From positions 8,060,001-8,124,000 of the forward strand of contig NC_092310.1 of NCBI RefSeq assembly GCF_036785885.1: DNA of 64,000 nucleotides. Direction: 5' to 3'. The notes beneath the pieces were generated by a model. The model was not told the origin of the DNA and ran no database searches. It saw nothing but the letters and a program-made list of their open reading frames with translations. The translations under genes were made by a program, and so were the position numbers. How positions within the stretch are numbered: position 1 is the first letter of the stretch; the number at the start of each line of letters is the position of its first letter. Shown in pieces: positions 23,867 to 37,500 of the stretch. This DNA is from Coffea arabica (Eukaryota; Streptophyta; Magnoliopsida; Gentianales; Rubiaceae).

Positions 23867-26654
23867 TGTGAGAACCCGTAAATTCCCTAATAATTTTCCT
23901 AGGGTTTTTCCCCTTTAATGGCATGTTTTCTGCATTTTCTGGCTTAGGAAAATTTTTCCTGGTGAATTTTATGAGTAATTATAGTTTTTAGATGATTTTT
24001 CTAGTATTGGATAGTTTTTGAAAAATTACGAATATATAACGGACGTGGGACCCACTAGTGCGAAAAGTTCGGAAAAATTCGACCAATAAGGTTAAGTTTC
24101 GGATACTGGTTGAAATTTATCGGGTGTTAAGAGATAAGTAGAGGATGAGATGTGATTGATGTGAGAGGAAACAAAAGGATAGGGATGCTTTTATGAAGTG
24201 ACAAGTGTCACTTTGTGGTTGGTTGCACTTGTTGGACACTATTCACCTTTTTGACTTTTCTTACCAATTGAATAAATATCTCAAAAATCACCAAAAATTC
24301 ACTCTTGTCTTCTCCATTGTGGCCGGCCACCTTGAGCAAAGAAGAAAGAAAACTCTTCAAGATTCTTGCTTCCATCTTGCTTAAGTGTAACCATCCAACC
24401 ATTTGATCTTGTTTCTACTCCATAAAACCTCTCCATTTGGTGTTAGTAAGTGGTTTGGTGAAGTGTTTGGAGAAGCTAAGGTGACAAGCAACTCTTCCTC
24501 TCTTGTTTACTAGGTGAGTGGTGATTGAACTTTCTCCTTCACTTAATGAAGCTTAATTTGTGCCTAGTGGTAGCTAAAGTGATGAATTTTGTGGTTTATT
24601 TCTTGCTTTTGGATGAATTGATGAAGTTTTCAATTTATTGGTGATTTTTCTGGTTTAATGTGATCATGATATTGTGGCTATCTATGATGGTTGGAAATGA
24701 TGGTTAATGACTCTAGTAGGTGTACATGATTGGTATTTGCAAGCAATTTCAGGTTTGGAAGGAAAATGGGAAAGTTAGGGTTTCATACCCCTCAATTCTG
24801 TCCGGTTTTATATCTCATAGTTAGAGGCCGAATTGGCCTTGGCTTAAAACATGAAAGTTGTAGGGAATGATGTTTTAGAGGTACCTGTAAAATTTCAGGT
24901 CAATCGGAGTAGCGTAGAATGAGATAAGTCGAAATTACTATTGCTGTTCTGGTTTTACCCGAATTGGAGAATTGCTCCTGTAATTGGTTGTTTTGGCTGG
25001 AATTGCTTCCGAATTAGTTGTTGAGGCCTTCTGATGAAATTTAGCCCTGTTTCTTAGCTTTCAGCTGGTTTTGGAATTTCTGGATTTGGACTTGTAGAGC
25101 CTGAGTTATGATGTTTCCGCTAGAATGCGTTTTGGTGACTCTGTTTTACGTTTTTGATGTAGTATCTTGCATTTTTGACCTGTTTGCACTCAAAACTGGG
25201 TTGAGTGACCTTCTGTGATGTTGTAGCCCTGTCTTTTAGCCTCGAGATGGTGGGTCTTGCACCCTCATCCGATAATCGTAGTGAAATTGGTGCCATTACC
25301 GCAAAATGAGGTCAAACATTGTTTTTATCAGGGTTAAAGCTAATGCCATTTCCTGATTTTCTGGTTACCTATGATGCTTGTATATGCTTATGAAACCCTA
25401 TTGGGGTTGTGATTGGCATTGCTTTATGACTCGTTATCGAGTCTCATTGTACTTGTTTGCGTGTTCTAGGGCGTGACGGTGGTTCACGACGTACTTTTGA
25501 CGACGGTGCATGAAACATCACCTACTTGATTGGTGAGTGTACTACTCACATGAATGTTTACAATGTGGCTTTGATATATGTGATTGTGATGCCGTGAAGG
25601 CTTACTTGGCCATTGGAATTGGTTAAGGTGAGGGTGTACTTGACCGCTCTCACCCCTTTTGATACTGTTAATGACTGTTTACCGTTTCACTGTAATACTG
25701 AACTTGATATATGAGTTATTGAATTCCATTTCATGGAAACCTGATTTGGTGTCGTTTGGACGAATATCCAACGGCCTTACTGTGTTACTGAGCTCAACCC
25801 CGTTGGTAGTCAAATGAATCGAGCCGGCGAGAGCTTGGTCGTGAAAATTGACATGCCACGGGGACTGTACTGGGGAATCTTGTAGTAATGAGACTCTTGA
25901 TTCCGGTAAACTCGAGTATTACCAAAAGTTACTGATTGGAGTGCGGGCCCGGTTGGGGTGTTGGGTGGAAGGAATGGAAGTGAAGTGAGGTCTACGGTTG
26001 GTACTCTTAAACATTGACGGAGGGTCAATGAGGTTGGATCAAGAATATAAGCGTGGAAAGGGGCTCTTGAGAGCCGTCCGTATCCTTTTACCGATTTATT
26101 TTATTCCTTAATTGTGTACTTGAAATGAAAAGTTATGCTATATGCTCTTCGTTGCTTATGTGGTAGTAACTCATTGAGCTTTAGCTCACTCCGTTCCATT
26201 TGTTTTCCTTACAGGAAAATGACTATTTTGGGAAAGGTTGTGCTAGTTGGTTGTCAAGTTGAGCTCATGTAAATGTATATTTTGAATAGCTCCTTGAGGG
26301 TGAAAACCCTAAGTGTTTTGTTTCAACCAATGGTTGGTTTGTAATTGGCTAATTGCACATGTATGAACTTGTTGGATATTTTGGTATGCCGCTTTGGCTT
26401 GTAAATGTTAAATTTCGATGTATATATGTTGGATTGATGTTTGGTTGAACTCCGGATTCTGACGTGGCCGGTACTGTTCATCATCGGCTTCGATTTTCGT
26501 TTTTTTTATTTTGTGATTTTGACGTGTTTGCGTGCATTGGTGTGTTCCGGAACGTAGTAGATCGACGTAAACTGATCCGTTAGTCCTGGCGAGAGCTGGA
26601 CAGGCAGTCCGCTAACCCCTTTGGTTCGCCTTAGGGGAAGGTGGGGCTGTCACA
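23867..26654 (+). mobile_element. Solo gypsy-type LTR (copy 2) inserted in an S28 exon
   Basis: The LTR runs from TGTGAGAACCCG to GGGGCTGTCACA. A perfect 5-bp target duplication, GCTCG, lies at 23862-23866 and 26655-26659. Removing it restores the S28 exon reading (M)[11 protein letters not shown] across the junction. It is the same family as 13255-16924: shared start, shared end block with CTGGCGAGAG and CCGCTAAC, and TTTGTTTTCCTTACAGG near the 3' part. It is 2788 bp and non-coding, with no primer site after it, so it is a recombined solo LTR. Confidence 0.95.
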
Positions 26655-27595
26655 GCTCGCGTCGTGGTTTCGGCTCAAATATCCTCATATTGCTCTTGTT
26701 GCTTTAGCCTCATCAGCTCCAATTCTTTATTTCGATCACATCACTCCTCAACATGGTTACTATTCCATTGTGACCAAGGACTTTAAAGTAGTGAAAACGT
26801 TGTTCATGCTTTCAGTTTATCTAATCATTACATTAATTATTATATGTCAAGAGTTTTGAGAATAAGTTTGTCATGTTAATTACAGGAGAAAAGTGAGCAC
26901 TGTTGCCAAATTCTAAGAAAATCATGGTCTGAGATTGACAAAGTTGCTTCTAAACCAAATGGTCTCTCCATTCTCAGCAAAATATTCAAGACTTGCTCGT
27001 AATCCATCCTTTTTGCTTTCATTCATTTTACCAATCAAGATGTTCTGATAAAATAGAAATAGTCAAGCCAATATATAACTAGTCATTATCATACATGTAC
27101 TGATAATTTGCTTTATTCATGATCATTTATGTATTAGTAATGGGCTTTATTTGCTAGGTATGACGTCTAATGATTAAGGAGAAGCGTTTCACGCGTATTT
27201 TATTTTAATCCAACTAATTACCTTACCATCTTAGGTTGACATTAAATTAGCTGATAGTTTGGCCCCCAATTAAAAGCCATTTTGAGTTATATTATAAGTT
27301 TTTTTCTCTTTTTTTTAATAAAAGGATTAACCGTGGTTTTCCTACTTATCTCCTTGATGACTCAAATCATGACCTAATTATTATAAGTGAAACGTCTTAT
27401 CAATTAAATTGCACTTCATTGTCTGATTATATTTATAAGTTGTCAACATTTTTCTATCAATTTTATTTGTTGTTTCTATTAAAGTAGATTACACAAACTT
27501 TAAAGCAAAACTTGTGCACAAGTACATTAATCATGTAGGTGTACCCAACCCTACATATGTATAGGATCAAATTAGTAAAACATGAATAAAAATAA

Positions 27596-28400
27596 GGGAT
27601 AATTTCAGAAACCTCCCCTGAGGTTTCTAATAAATTTCACTTGGCTCCTCTAAGATTTCAAAAATTACACTTACCTCCCTTGTCCATTTAAAATGACAAT
27701 ACTAACCTTAATATTTTTAATAAAACTCTCTTGTTGCCATGTTTATGCAAAGGATGGATTTTATAATTTTTTTTACCATTTTTCTTCTTATTCATTTCTC
27801 TATTAGTATTTCATTAGAAGTATCGAAGAACTATCAATATTGTCCCTAATATCTATCCAAATTAAATGTTAAACTAGTAATATTTTTTTGATAACTTTTA
27901 ATATCCTCCAATTTTTTTTGTAGCTCTTTTTTTTGGGTATCAAAATCAAGGATAAGTCAACAACGATTAAAAACAAATTACCCAAAATCATTACCAAATT
28001 ATGATGGTTCTTGCACTAAACTAGTCCCTAAATTTTTATTAAAACAATAGTTCATAAACTTTAAAAGAAACAAAATAGCACTTTCTTCTCTATCTTAAAA
28101 AGAATTTATATTCTCAATAAAGTACTATGAAAAATACCCTATTATAGTAAAAGATTTATTGTTATAGTTGATTATTAAATAACAAATATTAGTATGAAAA
28201 ACTTGATACTCTTTTTGTTTAGAAGAACAAATTGAACTTTGTAAGATAAGGGCATTTTAGGATATTCATTAAATTTTTTACTCTATTTTAAAGTTTGGTT
28301 ATCAAAGTGTCATATCAAGGGAGGTAAGTATAATTTTAAAACATCAAGGGAACTAAGTGAAATAGTAAGAAACCTCAAGGGAGGTTTCTGAAATTATCAA
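27596..28400. mobile_element. MULE-type MITE, copy 1, in intron 4 of the S28 pseudogene
   Basis: The left end GGGATAATTTCAGAAACCTC and the right end (reverse complement) GATAATTTCAGAAACCTCCC are inverted repeats, followed by ACTTGGCTCC and ACCTCCCTTG motifs on both sides. It is the same family as 43596-44364. The flanks TAAAAATAA and TAAGAATTT match at six of nine positions, a worn 9-bp duplication. The roughly 805-bp AT-rich interior encodes nothing. Its right end lies only about 35 bases from exon 5. Confidence 0.82.
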
Positions 28401-29874
28401 TAAGAATTTGTTTAATGAAATGTCCTTCTTTTTTAATTTCATGCCTTTGAATGGCTCGTATGTGTACACATCGGCTGCTCAGTACAACTCACCGCCGAAT
28501 TATCCCGTCACTGAAATTTGTAATGGCATAGACAAAGCACCTAAAGGAACTGATATTCTTGGCCGTATTTTTGCCGGTGTTGTTTCTTACGGAGGTAATA
28601 ACTCATGCTATGACCCATTGGAATATGCCTATCCCAGCAAAGCATGTATCGGATGGACTTGGCAAGTAAGTTTCTCTAGACTCTCGTTTCCATTTATTTT
28701 AACTTTTTTTTTCCTTTTTTTTGGTGAAAAGACATATTCACTTCATTTTTATTTTTCATTTTTTGGTGGATAAGCTAGGTCCTGATTAGTGGTGTTAGTA
28801 AGATAATTAAGTGGTGTACTTGACAGGAGAGAGGGACGGATTAGATGATTCGGATGGAGAGGAAATGTAAGTGTGAGATTTTGAATTCGAATCTTTCTAC
28901 TTACACTATTAAAAGAAAAAAAAAGTGGTATACTCGAGCCTATATGGCCCTAGAAACCATTTTCACTTGAAAAGCTTTTTCTTTTTTTTTTAATAGACTT
29001 GTAGCGAGATCGTGATGCCCATTGGGTGTGGCTAGGCAGCAATGATACAATGTTCCCACCGTCACCTTTCATTCTACCAGATTTCATTGAGTATTGCGAA
29101 AGTTCATATGGGGTCTCACCTCGACCTCATTGGATCACTACTTATTATGGATGCCATGTAGTGTTGTTCTTGGTTATTTTCTTTGTCATTTGTTCATATT
29201 TTTCCAAATAGAAAATTCTAACTTAGTTATTAATATCACTTTCACTTTTTTCATTCTTGATTCTCATATACAAATTCAACAAATTGTAGGACATAAAATT
29301 GGTTTTCCAAAGATTTGGAAGCAATATCATATTCTCCAATGGATTAAGGGATCCTTATAGTAGTGCGGGGTAAATGAATAAGACATTTTTACTTTTCCTT
29401 GTTTATTGATTTCTTTGTACATTTTAATACTTATGGCTTCTTAAGCTTAATTGTTTGATTTCTCAATCACAGAGTGCGAGAGAACTTATCCAGCAGCCTT
29501 CTTGCTGTTTTCAGTCCAAGTAAACTTTAATTCGATCCACTACTGCTTTTTATATCTTCTCAAGGATTCTTCTTGATTCGGCATGCTATTTCCTCCCAAG
29601 TATAACCAAATTAAGTGCTGATGCCATTTTAAAATATATGAGCCGCATGCTTTTGTGCCTTTAGTACGTGGGATTGTGGGGTTCCATTGCATGATTGATG
29701 ACCATTTCGGAATGATTTTTTGCAGGATCGCATTGCCTGGACATACTGCCTGCAGGAAAAAGTGATCTGTCCTGCTTGGTTGCTCAAAGGAAAATAGAGG
29801 TTGAGATCATTGAAGGATGGATCAAACAGCATTATGCTGATCTTTATGCCATTAGAAAACAAAGAGATGTTTAA

Positions 29875-32655
29875 ATCATGAAACTTTTTTACGTTTAAAA
29901 CAGACAGAATGCCAATCTTGAATTGTTTAGAATTATATAGAATGAATTAAAGGTGGAAGTATAATATTGACCAAGTTCCTCACTTATTTTTTTTTCTTTT
30001 CTCCTTTCTTTATAGTTTAAGGCACCAAATGATTCTCCAGTAACATCATGATTCATATAAGTGAAAAAATAAATTTCAACATCTTAGTCTTAATAACGTC
30101 TGTTTTACGTGATTTACACATCACATGGAACCTATCTCTATATTTCTAGGGTTCCATGTGGTTTCATACGGAACATCAAAGATTCAGAAAACAATAGAAC
30201 AAAATTGACAAATCAAATAGCAATGAGGATAATCCTCATTGAAAAAGGCGGTTTGGAGAGGTAACTTGTAGGTTCTTCCATCAGTTTGATATGTAAAGAG
30301 AAATTTGTGTAGGGCTACTATAATTTCCATTTAAGGTTCTTTTGTTTAATTTTTTTCCTTTTATTTTTAGCTTCGAAAATTCCTTTTACAATCAACGAAG
30401 CATCTTCTTCTACTTGATTAGCTTATTATATAAGATAAAATATTCTACTATTTTCATTTTAGCATTGATAGTGGAGGCAGAAGACTGTAGCAGGATTTTA
30501 TTATTTTGAACTGGAATAAAATTATGCTTTAGTTAGAATTAGGGAGTGAAATTGATGGTCATGATGTGTTGCTAGCATCATTGAGTCTTACTTTTTTAAC
30601 ATTTAAGAGTTTTAGTGTTACAAATGCAAAACCGTATGCAATCCACTGCTAGTGCTCTATAACAACGTCGTCCTAAATCACCTCCAGTGCCTGGTTCCAA
30701 CATCATGACCTCTTAGCAGCCTCAATTTCTGAGAGAATCGATTGGGTCGACAATAAATTGGAAGCAATGAGAATGAATTTATATTTGTATATCAAACTCT
30801 ATTAAATATGTTAAGTCATGTATAAAATGTATGTGCGCAAGTAACAGAAAAGCAAAAGTGACTTGGGATGCAACGTCAACACAGCTCAAATATTTACCAA
30901 AGTATGATAAAAACTTTAGGCTATAGTATTCAAGTTAGTAGATTTTTCAGGACGACTGAATTCCAGATTGGTGTTTATCATTACACCAAATCAGCCAGAC
31001 ACACACAAAATGTGGGAAATTTAATTACACAATGCTTAAAAAAACTCAAAAAGGGTGAACGTTTGCTAGATTGCTAGATGATCATTTATCATCTGAATCA
31101 GGACCAAAGAAGAGGTCCTCAAAATAACCTATTAGTTTAGCAGTGGAATACATCATAGTACGGGCGCAAAAGATTTAGTAACTACAGCAAGTAGATTAGA
31201 GAACAACACCAGTAACAGAAACATTCTTTATTAAAATAAAATTAAATACAAGCCAAAAATGATATGCTATTTGATGAGCGAACTAATGTCTTAGCCACTA
31301 ATTAGGGACCTAATTTTGATCGAGTTTGAGTGCTCAGCGTCAGCTGATATGCTAATTTTTTTTTTTTTACTTAGGAATATTCCAAACTTTCGTGCCAAAC
31401 TAATCCCCTAAAATTATATAGAGCCTTATTTCAAGAATATACATTGAGATAGCACACGGAGATCGATTACGAGACTTGTTGGTAACTACCATATTATGGA
31501 ACCAGTCGGACTACCGTGCGACATCAGATGATATGCTACTTGACGGGGGAACCAGCATCTCAATCACCGATGAAGGAGTTAGTCCTAATTCCTTGTGTGG
31601 AAAAGGAAAACTGATGTCCGGACGAGAAGTTAGGGAACCTCATTGCCCACGTGATTCTGATTTGCAGATGATGCATCTGTATCCCTCGTAATCAAAATGG
31701 AGTCAATCTATTGAAATAGTAAGACACCAATCACCATAAAATAAGTGTAAGGCAATATAATTCCTCAAGTCAACACCCCCTGTGCACCAAATGTGCCACA
31801 ACAAGGTGTAAACCTAGCTAGGATGGGCTAACTATCTTGGTGCAACGAAATATGACTGGAAAAGAAAATCAAAAGACGATTGTACATGGTCACATATAAA
31901 GTCCAAACTAACATACATCTAACGATATTTTCTTTTAGATGTAATTCAAGACATTTTTAAAATTTATATAGCGATGTATTTCTTTTACATGTAATTTTTA
32001 GATGTAATTCAAGACAATTTTTTTAATTTATAATTTCTTTTATAAAGCCCAATCTAACGATGTATTTTTTCTAGATGTAACTCAAGTTTAAATTCAAGAT
32101 TCAAACTATGTTATGTATATTGAGTGATGTGTATAATCCGTGTACATATATCATTTTTCTTCTTAGATTAGTACACAAACTATTTAATATGTTTGTCTAA
32201 TGAGTGCTCCTAAAGGACTGATTATGCTCCAAGTATTAATGCTTTAGTTTTCTAGAGCAGATAAAATTAAGTTTTAAATTGTATACATATATAAGGGAGA
32301 CTAAAGTGAATATGTAGAGGGTAGATGGAATAGGGTGTATCAATTGCTAAAGCGGGATGAATCCAATGTCTACTGGTTAGATGGGATGGCTTGGGTTAAC
32401 CATTACGGCCAGATAAATACTCGAGTAATATTCACAAATATCTTACATATAGATGGTAAGCTTCGAAACGTACAAGTTATAATTACAGTACAAATAAGTT
32501 TTCTTTTTTCTTTGTTTTTTTTTTGTGTTAAAAAAACCATAGTGGGATGTTCCATATTATTAGTTTCATGTTGTTAAAATATCGTATGGTTGTTTTTGGG
32601 TAATGGGAGGAAGTTTTCTGAAAACCCACAAAAAGACTTCATTTAAACTGAAGGC
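29875..32655. other. Intergenic region, no gene seen
   Basis: The first part is the S28 3' flank. Two weakly similar blocks near 31265 and 31526 (GATATGCTA(T/C)TTGA...) hint at an old duplication. Several ATCTAACGAT/AGATGTAA(T/C)TCAAG repeats lie at 31915-32100. No coding homology is recognised. Confidence 0.45.
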
Positions 32656-33223
32656 TGTTAGATTAATTACTTATTGTGCCCTACATGATCACATAAGTGT
32701 ACAAGTAATAAAAGTCCCGCATACATTGAAGAACAAATACTAGATAGAATCAAAATATCATGACCAAAGTCATGTACCAAATTAATAAGTCACAAGATTC
32801 AATGACCAAATTCATGAATCTAACCTAAGTGATAAACGAATTTATATATACATTTATGAAACTTTACATAAATAAATGTATATATATTTATGACTATTGT
32901 ATATACATCCCTGAAATAATTGATTAATGGTAAGATTCATCTTATCAAGTAGAAAATATTAATGGGTCTTATTAATAATTAATAATGGGATGGATCACTT
33001 ATACATCTACAAATAGGCTCTTGGTTCGTCTCTCCATTCAATGAGTTTGTGAGAATTATCCCATAACGAGAGCAAACATAAGAAAAAGTAGTAAAGAAAA
33101 GATCAAGACTTGAAACCATACAACTCCAAGTAGAGACATAATCAATGGCACAAGATATATCTTAATCCTCTTTGTTCATGCTTTGTAAGTCATGGTAGAA
33201 GATTTTAATCTTATTTTCTAACA
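32656..33223 (+). mobile_element. Possible solo LTR, copia-like
   Basis: It starts TGTTAGATTAATT and ends TTTTCTAACA, so the ends are inverted (TGTTAGA/TCTAACA). The inside resembles a copia LTR, with TCTTGGTTCGTCTCTCCATT and a late T-rich block. Flanking 5-mers (AAGGC, AACTA) do not match, so the call is tentative. Confidence 0.4.
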
Positions 33224-34551
33224 AACTACTCTTCAATAGCTGCCCTGGCTGGAGCACCAACAAATCGTTATCGTCATTGTCCTAGCCAGGGTTCAAGTCG
33301 TTGCTATTATGTTAGTCTGGGTTCGAGAACTAATAGCCACAGTTAAATACAACATTTAGAGCTTGCCAACATTGATTGTATGGTCCATGTCAACTCAGCG
33401 CAATGGTCTCAAAGGAGATGATGTGTCATGATGCGTCATCAATGAGTCCCACATTTCAAGCCAATGATAGGGCAACTTTGATGATATGGCAATGCCATGT
33501 GACCATGGGGCTTGCTTACAGTGAGATGGCAACACCACTTCATCTTAGGGACGTATAATAGATAGATGATGAATTATTTACTTTTATTCTTAGTCATTTG
33601 AAAAGTAACTAATGCCTTTCTTATGAATTAAATACCAGTTGTATCCTTCTGATAAATTAGATTTCAACACCTAAATTTAAAATTTTTACAATTCCCTTTT
33701 CCAAAAAAAACAAATATTATATTATAACAAGATTTTGAAACTCCATTTACCTATATATTTATAAACTTGATATATTTTATGATAAAATTTTATGTATTGC
33801 TCCCTCTCTTATCCCTGGCAACCCTCCTCCCCTGGGAGAGTGAAGGAAAAGAAGGGAGGGAGAGTGACAATGGTGGCAGTGGAGGAGGGGAGGTGGTGGT
33901 GGATTGATAGGGTGTGAAGTATAGTGATTTTATATGTGTAACTTGTCAGTTAATTGTGTTTTTAGTGCTTAATTTGAATGGAAACTGGCTAATTTGAATA
34001 TTTGTCAATTTCTATAGGAAATATATGCAATCGAGTAAGGAATAAGTAAGATCCTATAGATAGTCCGACTGATTTAGTAATTTAGTTTTTATCAGCAGAT
34101 TTCGTGATCGACCCTGTATGTTATCTCGTTGTGCCTTAGAACAACTCTCTACACGGTTTTAGGGATTTAAGTTAAAAAAAAAAACGTTTAAGCAAAAAAA
34201 AAAAAGTAGGGAACAAGTGGCAAATGCGACAAAAGTGGGAAAAAGCCAAAGGGAAGTCCGATGCCAGATTTATCGCCAAATGTATCACCCGGTTTCCAAT
34301 GGAAAAAGTAAAGGAAGAAATCCAACCATGGACAAGTCACCGAGTGTTCACAGAAATTTGAACTAAATCTCAATGTGAAACATGTCCGGGCCTGGATTTA
34401 GGACCGAACTTCATCAAAATTCTCCTCGGACTCAACATTTTGTTAGCACTTTAAGACCTAATCCTAGCATACTTGGACTACAAGTTGAGCGAGCTATAAA
34501 TAAGAGTTATTTAGGATGTTTTTAGATTAGAAAAATAATAGGTTAGCTTTA
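33224..34551. other. Intergenic region with GA-rich element debris
   Basis: At about 33800-33910 a CT-rich block meets a purine-rich block with GGTGGCAGTGGAGG and GGTGGTGGTGGA. This resembles the centre of foldback MITE copies A and B and may be a fourth copy. The rest is AT-rich without genes. Confidence 0.4.
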
Positions 34552-34564
34552 GTTCATGCTTTAT

Positions 34565-37500
34565 TTTTTTATTTTTTTTAAAATATCATCTTTTATTAGT
34601 GCAATCACAAAAAGTACAAAGTTCGAGGCTAGCCCTTCCGTAGGAATACAAGATCACACACCCTACCCTACCTGTAATTAACCCCTACGGCCAACGTCTA
34701 CGAAAGTTTGGAAACCCAGACGCATCTAAAGAAATATCTCCACTCACCAACCAAGGCAAAGCATTATATGGCTCATAAATTGTAGTACACCCAACCTCCA
34801 CGCCAACATTAGCCAACCTGTCTGCTGGCCTGTTTGCCTCCCGAAAGCAATGAGACACGACCTCAAAATACCGTCTATATCGCTGCAGCTCTGGTAACTC
34901 CCTCTGCAACGGCCATGGACACCTAATCTTCCCCTGAATAATACGGACCAACACCAGTGAATCAGATTCTAAATGCAACTTAACAAATCCCGGGGACACA
35001 CCTAATTGCACACCAAAAAGTAGAGCTTTCATCTCCGCCTGAAGGCTTGTAGTCTCCCCAAACCAGCACGAAAAACCAAGCAGGAACCTCCTAACATAAT
35101 CCCTGAACAGACCCCCACCACCACTCCTCCTTGGGTTACCGTTTGAGCAACTATCAGCATTCAATTTCACCACCGACTGAATCGGACATTGCCAACAAGC
35201 CTCCCGTATGATACACTTGCTCCGCAATCTTGCTATCATATCGAAAAAATCAACCCGTGAGTTACCAAGCAGTGATATCTCCCGAAACTGAAAACAGAAC
35301 CATTCTTTCAACTCTAAGAAAATCCGATCACAAACATGCATTACCGAGTCTAACTTAGCATCAAATAGCCACAAATTTCGCATCTTCCATAAATTCCAAC
35401 AGATTAACGATAGCAACGTGCGGAGAACAAAACCAAGGTAAGTATTAAGTGTAGGTTTTACCCACCAACGCATTAGCTAATGTCTAACCGTGAAAGCCGC
35501 ACTAAACCTGCCAATAAGACCCTCAAAGCAACCCCAGACCTGCTTAGCCACCTCCCCCGTACAAAAGATGTGGTTAATAGTTTCTGAGGATAGGTTCAAA
35601 CTATAACAAAAGCACCTAGAGGGGTCCAGAACCCCAAACTTGTGTAATACATCCATCAACGGCAATCTACCATACAGTAATCTCAACATAAAGATGGAAA
35701 TTTTTGAGGGCAAAGCCCGATGCCACAAAGAAGCAAACATGCGTGAACCAATACCTCCTTTACGCACTATCTGATATGCCGATAAAATAGTAAACTCACC
35801 TGAACTCGTAGGGGTCCAGATCATGTCATCCGGCTCTGCCGTAGTAGAGGGAGCCATCCCCATCACCTGCTGTACCCATCCCACAGGTAGCACCCCATTT
35901 AAGCGCTGCAGATCTCACCTACCTTCCACGACAAAGTCTGCAACCGATCACTCTTGAAATGATTCCACCTGCTTACACGGCGGCCCTGTGCCCAACCAAT
36001 TATCATGCCAAAAGTTGGAAGATCCGCTACCCAGCAACCATCTGATATGCGTTTTCGCTACCACTTGAGCGTGTAACATCCTCTTCCAATTGTGTGACCG
36101 TCCTAGGAAGAAATCGGAATAACATGGATGCATATCCGGGCAATACTTCCAATGCATGAACTCAATCTATAAAGATCATCGCTGCCTAAAATTCCACCAT
36201 AATTTCAAAAAAAAAAAAAGCATCAAACACATGTTGCAAAGACCGAACGCCCGCACCTCCCTCCTCACTGACTCCATTTAATCCAATGAAACCGCGGCCC
36301 AAAATCAGACGAACCCCATAAGAATTCAGCTAAAATTCACTCCAACATGTCAAAAACCTCTTTTGGAGGACTGGATGCAGCAAAGATGTGGATCGGCATG
36401 GATGCCAGCACACTCCTTATCAGCACCAACTTCCCTTCTGATGACAAAAGCCGTTCCTTCCATGATAAAATCCTACTTGCAACTGAAGTACAAAATGCAG
36501 CAAAATAGCTTTTTTTTCGTCTTCCCGAGTACAATGGACACCCTAAATACGTCACCGGAAAGGCCTGGGACCGAAACCCCGTGACCTGTGCTACAACACG
36601 TTTCCGTAAATCCGACAATCTAGCATGGGATAGGAAACTACTTTTATAATGGTTCACCTTCTGTCTCGATATCGACGTATAGTCCTCCAACACATTCATA
36701 ACCAGCTGCAGTGACCTTTTCATGCCACTCGAGAAGATAATGATATCATCTGCATAAGCCAAGTGCGTGATAATAGGGCATCCATGCGGAACCCAAAAAG
36801 GCACAAACCCCTGCCGTCTACCCAAGGAATTCAGATGACGGGAAAGCACCTCAGCACACAAAACAAAAAGGGCTGGCGAAAGCGGATCACCTTGATGAAT
36901 CGCCCAACTAGACTTAAAGAAACCTCGGGGCGATCCATTTACCATAACTGAAAATCACACATTCGAGATCAGCCTCCAAATCATATCAGTCCAAGCTTCA
37001 CAGAAGCCAAACCGTCTCAGCACCTGGATCAAGAATGGCCATGCAACCCTATCATAGGCCTTGGCCATGTCAATCTTTAAGACAATATTATCTCCTCTAC
37101 TAGTCTTTCCAATATCAGCTATGAGCTCCTGAGCCAATAGAATATTATCAAAAATCTGCCTACCTTTCACAAAGCCGCTTTGCTGGGGGGATATAATGTC
37201 AGGTAAAACCTTGGCCAATCTAATCGCTAATATTTTGGAGATCACTTTATTGAGGAAATTGCACAGGCTAATCGGTCTGAACTGACTGAAATCTTGAGGG
37301 GAGCTAACATTGGGAATAAGAGCTACCCATGTTACCGTGATACTCTTGGGCAATTTCTACCCACAAAAGAAACTAATTACCGCCTCACATACATACTCTG
37401 TCACCACCTCCCATACAAAGGTAAAGAACCTACCAGTGAAACCGTCTGGTCCCGCTGCACTCTTCCTATCCATCCCAAACACCACCTCTCTTATCTCCTC

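Larger units (their letters stand above)
23012..29874 (+). pseudogene. Broken lysosomal Pro-X carboxypeptidase-like gene (peptidase family S28)
   Basis: Nine exons of a secreted or vacuolar serine carboxypeptidase can be followed. They lie at 23012-23425, 23528-23713, 23861-23866 plus 26660-26787 (split), 26886-26998, about 28436-28665, 28997-29157, 29290-29369, 29473-29519 and 29726-29874. A signal peptide (LLLLLWFSTSISS) starts it. The nucleophile serine is in GGSYGG, the aspartate in SNGLRDPYSS and the histidine in RSHCLD. Damage: a frameshift in a T run near 23207, another near 23290 (after NSKFW), a 2.8-kb solo LTR inside exon 3, and a one-base loss near 29030 causing a stop after PIGCG. 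The exon 5 acceptor seems mutated (CATG where CAG is needed), with several codons missing after PLNGS. A MITE lies in intron 4. YYGCH replaces the usual YYGGH. No working enzyme is expected. Confidence 0.92.

Noticed and set aside
33241-33558. Possible coding or Helitron end near the putative solo LTR
   Set aside because: No hairpin plus CTRR end and no recognisable domain.
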